64,000 nucleotides of DNA. It comes from Neofusicoccum parvum. Taxonomy: Eukaryota > Ascomycota > Dothideomycetes > Botryosphaeriales > Botryosphaeriaceae. The stretch covers positions 558,001-622,000 of the forward strand of contig CP087207.1 of the NCBI GenBank assembly GCA_020912385.1. The letters run 5' to 3'. The notes under the pieces are model-generated. The model was not told where the DNA came from, did no database searches, and saw only the letters and a program-made list of their open reading frames with translations. Made by a program: the position numbers and the translations under genes. This document shows positions 58,609 through 64,000 of the stretch, piece after piece. The first letter of the stretch is position 1. Each line of letters opens with the position of its first letter.

Positions 58609-60578
58609 ATGTGGCCTCTTCACTACTATTTTTTGGTCGGACTCGTTGTCTGGCTGTGTGTCCGTCGTGCGAACGCGTCGCGCGAGGAGGCTGTAGGACC
58701 CCACCCACCATCCAGAATGCTCATCAATCTTACCAATTGAACAGGAGGAAGTCACATTTGGCGCTGGAAGGGGATGTTCCAGCCCGAAGAAACTTCGCTC
58801 AGCTTGGCCCCTTGGCCTCGACCTGATTTTGAACGCCTTTCGAGCTGCCAAACAGGGGTACATACTGCAATTCTTTGATGCGCTCGTCAGTCGAACAGGC
58901 GGAACTTTCGAGCAACGGCTTTTAGGAGCTTCAGGGATCGACACCATAGATCCCGAGAATGTTGAGGCTGTCTTATCTACTCAGTTCAAAGGTACGTTGA
59001 TCTCCAAAATCCTGCCAATTTCCTGCAGGTCCTGCTGGCCCGGGCTGAGATATCCTGCGTGACTTCTCCATTTGGCGGGGTGGCACCCCCCATTTTTACG
59101 CATCGAGCCTAGCAGTCTGACATTTGCCTAGAATTTGGGCTTGGAGTGCGCCGCGCCACCTTCTTCCCCCTCCTCGGCGACGGCATCTTCACGCAGGATG
59201 GACGCGCATGGAAGCACTCGCGCGAGCTCCTCCGCCCGCAGTTTACGGCAAACCGCGCGGAGAACTTTGCACAGATACAAGAAGCCGTGGAGAACCTTGT
59301 GAGCCTCATCCCGGAAGGCCGCCCGGTGGATCTGCAGCCACTGTTCTTCCGCTTCACTCTGGACACGACTACCTTCCTCCTTTTCGGGGAATCGATTGGA
59401 TCCCTGCACCCGAAGAGTGCAGAGCTTACCGCGTCTAAAGAGTCAGACTTTGCGGAGGCTTTCACGGTCGCACAAGACTACCTCGCCCAACGGGGCCGCC
59501 TCGGGGACCTGTATTGGCTCATTGGCGGCCCCAGGTTTTGGAAAGCGTGTAACACAGTACATACCTTCGTTGATTCGATGGTGCGGGAGCGCCTACAGGA
59601 CTCGGAGCTCGAGCGGTCTTTTGGGAAATACGTGTTCCTTGACGCACTGTTGGAGCAGACGCGGGACGTCTTCACGCTCCGTTCTCAGCTCCTCAACGTG
59701 CTCCTCGCTGGTAGAGACACTACTGCTTGCTGTCTATCCTGGGCCTTGTAAGTGATATCCCGTATATCTTTCGGTCTCCGTGTAGATACTGATCATCCGC
59801 CATTTTCAAAGTCGTCTGCTGTCCCGCCATCCAGATGTTCTCGCAAAGCTACGTGCAGAGATCGACCATGAGGTGGGCTCAGATCCACCACAACACAACG
59901 ACATCAAACGGATGACGTATTTAAGTCACGTTCTCAAAGAAGTTAAGTCATCATGATTTGGTATTTGCTGCGAAGTCAAACTCATTTCTTCCGCAGTGCT
60001 CCGCCTTTATCCTTCTGTCCCAGTAAATTCACGCACAGCTCTCTGCACGACAACTCTCCCCAAAGGCGGTGGTGAAGATGGTCTTTCGCCCATCCTCATC
60101 CGGCGTGGAACGGCCGTGGGTTATTGTCCATACTTGATGCACCGCCGCAAAGACCTGTATGGGGAAGATGCACATCTATTTAGACCAGAGAGATGGGAAA
60201 ATGGACTGGAACGGAAGGTAGGATGGGGCTACGTACCTTTTAACGGAGGACCAAGAGTGTGCCTGGGTCGTAAGTATGCTCCTTTTGACATGTTACCAAA
60301 ATATCTGTTGGCGAAAGATGAGTACTTATTGTTCTGTTCCCTTATCAGAAGACTTCGCTCTGTTGGAAGCGTCCTATGCAATCGTTCGCCTCCTTCAATC
60401 GTTTCCGCACATTGCCCCCCGCGGTGTCGAGGACGCTTCATTCGGGACAGCCGCTGCTTCTGCTCTGGATACAGGCCATAGTGAAAAGCACCAAGAGCTT
60501 CCGGGGAGCGAGAGACAGCTCCTGACGCTCGTACTTTCCTGCGCAGATGGCTGTTGGATAAAGGCCTCCCGGAGTTGA
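58609..60578 (+). pseudogene. Cytochrome P450 monooxygenase, frame broken at an intron
   Basis: Microsomal-type P450 of about 526 residues. Exons: 58609-58692 (N-terminal anchor HYYFLVGLVVWLCV), 58745-58991, 59132-59747, 59812-59941, 59997-60269 and 60349-60578. Motifs are in order: helix C region DGRAWKHSRELLRPQF, I-helix LLAGRDTTACC, the ExxR region LKE/VLRLYPSVPVNSR, FRPERWENG, and heme loop PFNGGPRVCLG (Cys ligand) continuing QDFALLE. It resembles CYP52/CYP539-like fungal alkane or fatty-acid hydroxylases; substrate unknown. At the ExxR intron the only GT...AG pair (59942-59996) leaves the frame one base short, so the next exon would soon hit a stop. Either a 1-bp deletion, a sequence error or a non-canonical splice is involved. 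All other junctions are clean, so the lesion is probably recent. Confidence 0.85.
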
Positions 60579-60933
60579 CCCAAGAGGTGCTTTGACTTCG
60601 CACCTTGCATGGTGTATTTGCAAAATAAAAGCCGGAACACTTCGGTTGGGAAATAAAAAGCAGGAGGTGAAACGAGTAGCAATGAGCGCAGAATATGAAG
60701 GTGCAACGAGGACACTCTACCCCCCTCAATTATTCAATGTTCCTCTGCATGCTCATTATATGGCAGAAAAACAGGCCTCTCGGAATCGACCCACTAGAAA
60801 TATGCATCTCAGTCCAATGAACGTCATTCCCTGCTGTGGTGATTTTGCAGCATCTCATCGCTATTTCGTCATGCGGATGTCTTTTCTCAATAGCGCCAGA
60901 GTACAAGCAGTCCTTGCAGCGCTATTGCATCAA
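60579..60933. other. Intergenic between convergent genes
   Basis: About 355 bp holding the P450 3' end and the Pmp3-like 3' end. No gene seen. Confidence 0.5.
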
Positions 60934-61338
60934 TCATACATGTGACTCCGGTTCCTTCGGTTCCTCCGTATGTGATATGATGTAGTAAGCGTCTGCGGAG
61001 TGAGATCAGGAGCGTTGTTCACTTCTCGCCGTAATTGGAATCGGCGGCAGGACTTACGAATGACGCCTGGGAGCCAACCGAGAAGGCAGAGGCCAAGATT
61101 GATAAGAAAATCAGCGCCGCAGCCACGCTTCATGACCACAGGCAAGGGTGGCAAAAAGAAGCCCAGAAAGTATGCGCAGAAGTTGCCCTGCACAAGACCT
61201 GACTCAGTCCGAGCATCTTTGAAACGGGGCCTGCGGTTATCCGCGCGGGCACTCACCATGATGTAAACGTGTCTTGATGGTCTCAGCTGGGGTTCCTTGA
61301 TGAAAGTCGATGCGGCCACTGTCGACGATCTTCATCAT
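60934..61338 (-). CDS. Pmp3/UPF0057-type small membrane protein
   Basis: Exons 61257-61338 (possibly longer), 61058-61198 and 60934-60992 on the minus strand. The core FCAYFLGFFLPPLPVVMK and RGCGADFLINLGLCLLGW, followed after the last splice by LPGVIHAYYIIS, is the Pmp3/Sna family signature: two TM helices joined by a polar turn. Family members modulate plasma-membrane potential and salt tolerance. The short tail HTEEPKEPESHV is acidic. With ATG at 61336-61338 the product is 93 aa, longer than the usual roughly 55. The frame is open upstream to another ATG at 61555-61557, which would give 166 aa with an unknown N-terminal extension. The start is therefore unresolved, while the two introns and the core are clear. 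Confidence 0.78.
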
Positions 61339-61794
61339 TAGTGACTGAAAGAGTTGTCCATGATAGTCTGGGATGAACGCGCCTTCAAATGGGGTTTCAG
61401 CGGCAGAAGTGCTGTTCGGAATGTCCGGAGACTCTCTGTGGCTCGTCGGGTGTGGGTTGCTGGACAATTTAAAGGAAATCGGCGGTCTAAGAATGCTTGT
61501 CGGCACTACGATCCCTTTAATGTTCATCTGTGGGGCAAGGTGGCTGTGCTGCGGCATGCAGTTCAGGACCCTCAACTCGGCTCACGGCAGGCTCGAACGC
61601 TTGGGCCGGAAGCCTCGACACGCATACGGAAACCGACCGAGAATGGAATGGCGCTACACGGGGTAACGCTGGCGGCCGTGGCCTGTTCTAACCATCTTCT
61701 GGCAGTGGCTGAGCTGCGACATCTGTCTATACAGTCAAGGCTCGCTGTCCGCGTCCCTTGATGCGGTAGTATTCCGTTTCCTCACTTGCCTCAG

Positions 61795-62562
61795 ATGGAT
61801 CTTCAAACGCCCCCACCGCGGTCGGCACAGCCTTCCGAGCATCACAAACACTTGAGGCGATCACATGGAAAATCCCGTACTCGATGCGGAAACTGCAAGA
61901 AACGGAGAATCAAAGTAGAAGCCCCCCCAGGAAGAGCGGTCAGAACGCGGCTAACACGGCAGTGCGACGAAACAAAACCGGGCTGCAACAACTGCCGTGC
62001 TTTCGGTGCAAAGCTTGACTATGTGAAGGGTACAGAGACCCTTCAAGATGGCCTTCTGGGCCGTTCGACATTCCTGAACACGCAAGGGCCTCGACCACGT
62101 GGAAAGCGTGGCAGGCCCAGAACGAGATGGAACACGGAGCAGTCGGCAACCCCTTCGATACACGGCCCATCCTCTTCCCGGACAGACTCTACTCCACTAT
62201 CGTCAGCGTCTGTGTCTGGATCTGCGATACCTGATCCCTCTAATTCTCCAGGGTATGCTGATGAGATACGGCTGCTCCATCAATACCTCACGCGGGAATC
62301 CGAAGGCTCCGACAATGAGCCACCCACCTGTGATGCTCTTCGCTTACAGGCGCCTACATTGAGATTCATGTATCCATTTGTCTTTCATCTTGTCTACGAG
62401 TTTCCCGCCTTGGATTTGGCCCGCCCGCAGCCTCTGGGAAGACGACAGCATTATTGCTCAATGGCGGCGCACCACTCGACACTCGATTTGAGCGGATTTA
62501 GTGCAATAATATCATTAAGGGAGTTCGGAGATTTCTCGATGATCAACATCAAGGTTGGCTGA
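61795..62562 (+). pseudogene. Zn(II)2Cys6 regulator, cluster incomplete and C-terminus truncated
   Basis: Fungal binuclear-cluster transcription factor. ATG is at 61795. A 48-nt in-frame intron (61915-61962; GCTAAC branch, GGCAG acceptor) must be removed to form RCGNCKKRRIKCDE. After splicing the product is 239 aa. Five cluster cysteines are present (CGNC, KCDE, GCNNC), but the expected sixth, in the FGxxCDY position, is Leu (FGAKLDY). A basic segment PRGKRGRPRTRW follows, then a Ser-rich linker and the start of a fungal regulatory domain (HQYLTRES, FVFHLVYEFPALDLARP). The frame ends soon after, far short of the usual 400-700 aa. Two independent defects argue for a non-functional copy. It may once have controlled the adjacent P450. 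Confidence 0.7.
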
Positions 62563-64000
62563 AGTGGCTAATGGAGCAGGCTAAAGGGATCAAGGCTGAA
62601 CATAAGGTTCTCAGACAGGGCAGTTGTGGAGCAACATCCTATTAGCGGCGGCTGTGCCCAAAGAAATAAGTAAATATTCGTATCCGGGTTCCGAGTCCCG
62701 GTAAAGTCTGACCGAAGGCCTCCAGCGACCGGACACAAATATTGGAAAATTCCTTCTTGTTGATGAGCTAGAGACGCTGACGTCTCACTCAAAGGCAGAG
62801 CAACAATAATACCTGGCCTCCTCAGTGTTGCCATTTTCCGGGTCAAATTCAACCGCTGCGTTCATATGTGTGTGTAAAAAACCCTTTTAAACCTATCTCT
62901 TAAAAAGAAAAATACAATGGCAGCTTACTTTATACTAGAACGCCATGTGTATGATCTAAAAAAAGTACTTGCAACTAATTGCTTGTTCCAGTGACTTATA
63001 TAATCCTCTATGCGCACATAATAGGCACCATGTCGTCCTGCTGCTGATTGTGCTATGTAAGAACGAGGATTGAACAGTACATATTTGAGACTTTTAATTC
63101 TTCAACCATTTCATTAAACAGCTCTTAACTTCATCACCACGGCTCTAACCAAAGGCTCGGCCTATTTTCTGCATGTCTCGCCAATGGAGCTGGAAGGTTG
63201 TCTGACTTTAGACACCAGAATGAAGGACGAGATGGTGGAAGGCCCAGCTAATTGGATTATTTAGGCCAAGAGACAACCCCTCAGGATTTAGGATTCTCCA
63301 GAAGCAAAGCCCGATCCTTACGAGGTCTTCATCGGGATTGATGCTATTCCTGTCGTCGTACGCGGCATCTGTTCGTATTCAGGATGGCGGAACGGTTCGT
63401 ACCGCATCATCGCGGGTATGATCTACCGGACCAAGCGATGATCCGCCAATCATTCGAAGTGAATGAATCAGCACCAACGCCACCGGGCCTGGAGATCCCA
63501 TTGTCCCTCGCGGAGGATTGACCTTCGATGCATTTGCATTGCTTCTCTATGGGTAATGAATGAAAATAGGTCGTCGCGGGGTTTCATCTTTACGGAAGAG
63601 AAGTGCTCGTGGGCTGGCTGGTGGCAGACGCGCATCGGCGGGTAGTCAGCACTTGTTACGTCCTATCCGTACTTCCACTTGCGTGAGGGGACACATATCA
63701 GCTGCGAAGGACCACATACCTTAGCTGGTCGCTATTCCCAGAGCCTGTAGCCCGACTGTGGCTTCATTGGTTGGTGATACGAAATGGCTTGGCGATTAGC
63801 GACTGTTGGAATGTTGATGAACAACGATGATCCATTGATGATTGGCATGAAGAGGAAGAGGGTGGGTGACCCGCTTGCCTCTTATACGAGTGATTGTGGC
63901 TAAGCTATGTGGTGTGATATAAGGAGACCTTGAAACACGTGATATCCAACAGCGACGTACCCCGGGCCCACATGGCGCGGCACTAACAACAGTCCCCCAT
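62563..64000. other. AT-rich right end without a clear gene
   Basis: About 1.4 kb. 62860-63130 is distinctly AT-rich. A coding-like stretch at 63280-63452 (+) reads KPDPYEVFIGIDAIPVVVRG and ends at a TGA; it is preceded by a TTTAG acceptor-like site, but no upstream exon was found. It may be the end of an unresolved or decayed gene. The last 500 bp shows nothing recognisable. Confidence 0.4.

Overview
This window is nuclear DNA of a filamentous ascomycete (Pezizomycotina; Dothideomycetes would fit, but that placement is a weak inference). The evidence is short spliceosomal introns, mostly 44-160 nt with GTRNGT donors, CTNAC-like branch sites and YAG acceptors. The gene content also fits: RPL24, RPS30, UBC13, a WDR59/Mtc5-type SEACAT subunit, a Fmp46-like protein, a tyrosinase, a P450, and C2H2 and Zn(II)2Cys6 regulators. 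There is no sign of bacterial operons, phage or CRISPR.

Left, 1-16.9 kb. After about 5 kb without a convincing gene come ribosomal protein L24 (minus), a small Cys-rich protein (minus), the K63-ubiquitin E2 Ubc13 (minus), and a head-to-head 1479-aa WD40-RWD-RING protein of the SEA/GATOR2 complex (plus). Ribosomal protein S30 (minus) and a secreted CREG-like protein (plus) then share a divergent promoter.

Middle, 16.9-39.3 kb. This is a very gene-poor, GC-rich stretch. The only gene I support is a Q-rich C2H2 transcription factor at 22.3-23.7 kb. It is flanked by 5.4 kb and about 15.6 kb without supportable coding sequence. A 39-nt poly-G run lies at 18554-18592. Many long ORFs here overlap on both strands and look like GC artefacts.

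Right-centre, 39.3-51.1 kb. A 1340-aa RRM protein, a mitochondrial Fmp46-like protein and an MFS transporter lie on the minus strand. A secreted tyrosinase lies on the plus strand.

Right, 52.2-62.6 kb. This is an accessory block and holds the main find. Three exons, which look like separate ORFs before splicing, join in phase into one 1314-aa NLR/STAND protein. It has an N-terminal trypsin-like serine protease domain (H301, D406, S495), a central NB-ARC NTPase and C-terminal near-identical 42-aa TPRs. It therefore looks like a self-contained sensor, switch and protease-effector immune-type receptor. Next come a six-exon three-TM protein, a P450 whose reading frame breaks at the ExxR intron, a Pmp3-type small membrane protein, and a Zn(II)2Cys6 regulator that lacks its sixth cysteine and is truncated. 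The last two lesions suggest a decaying cluster. The final 1.4 kb is AT-rich and has no clear gene.
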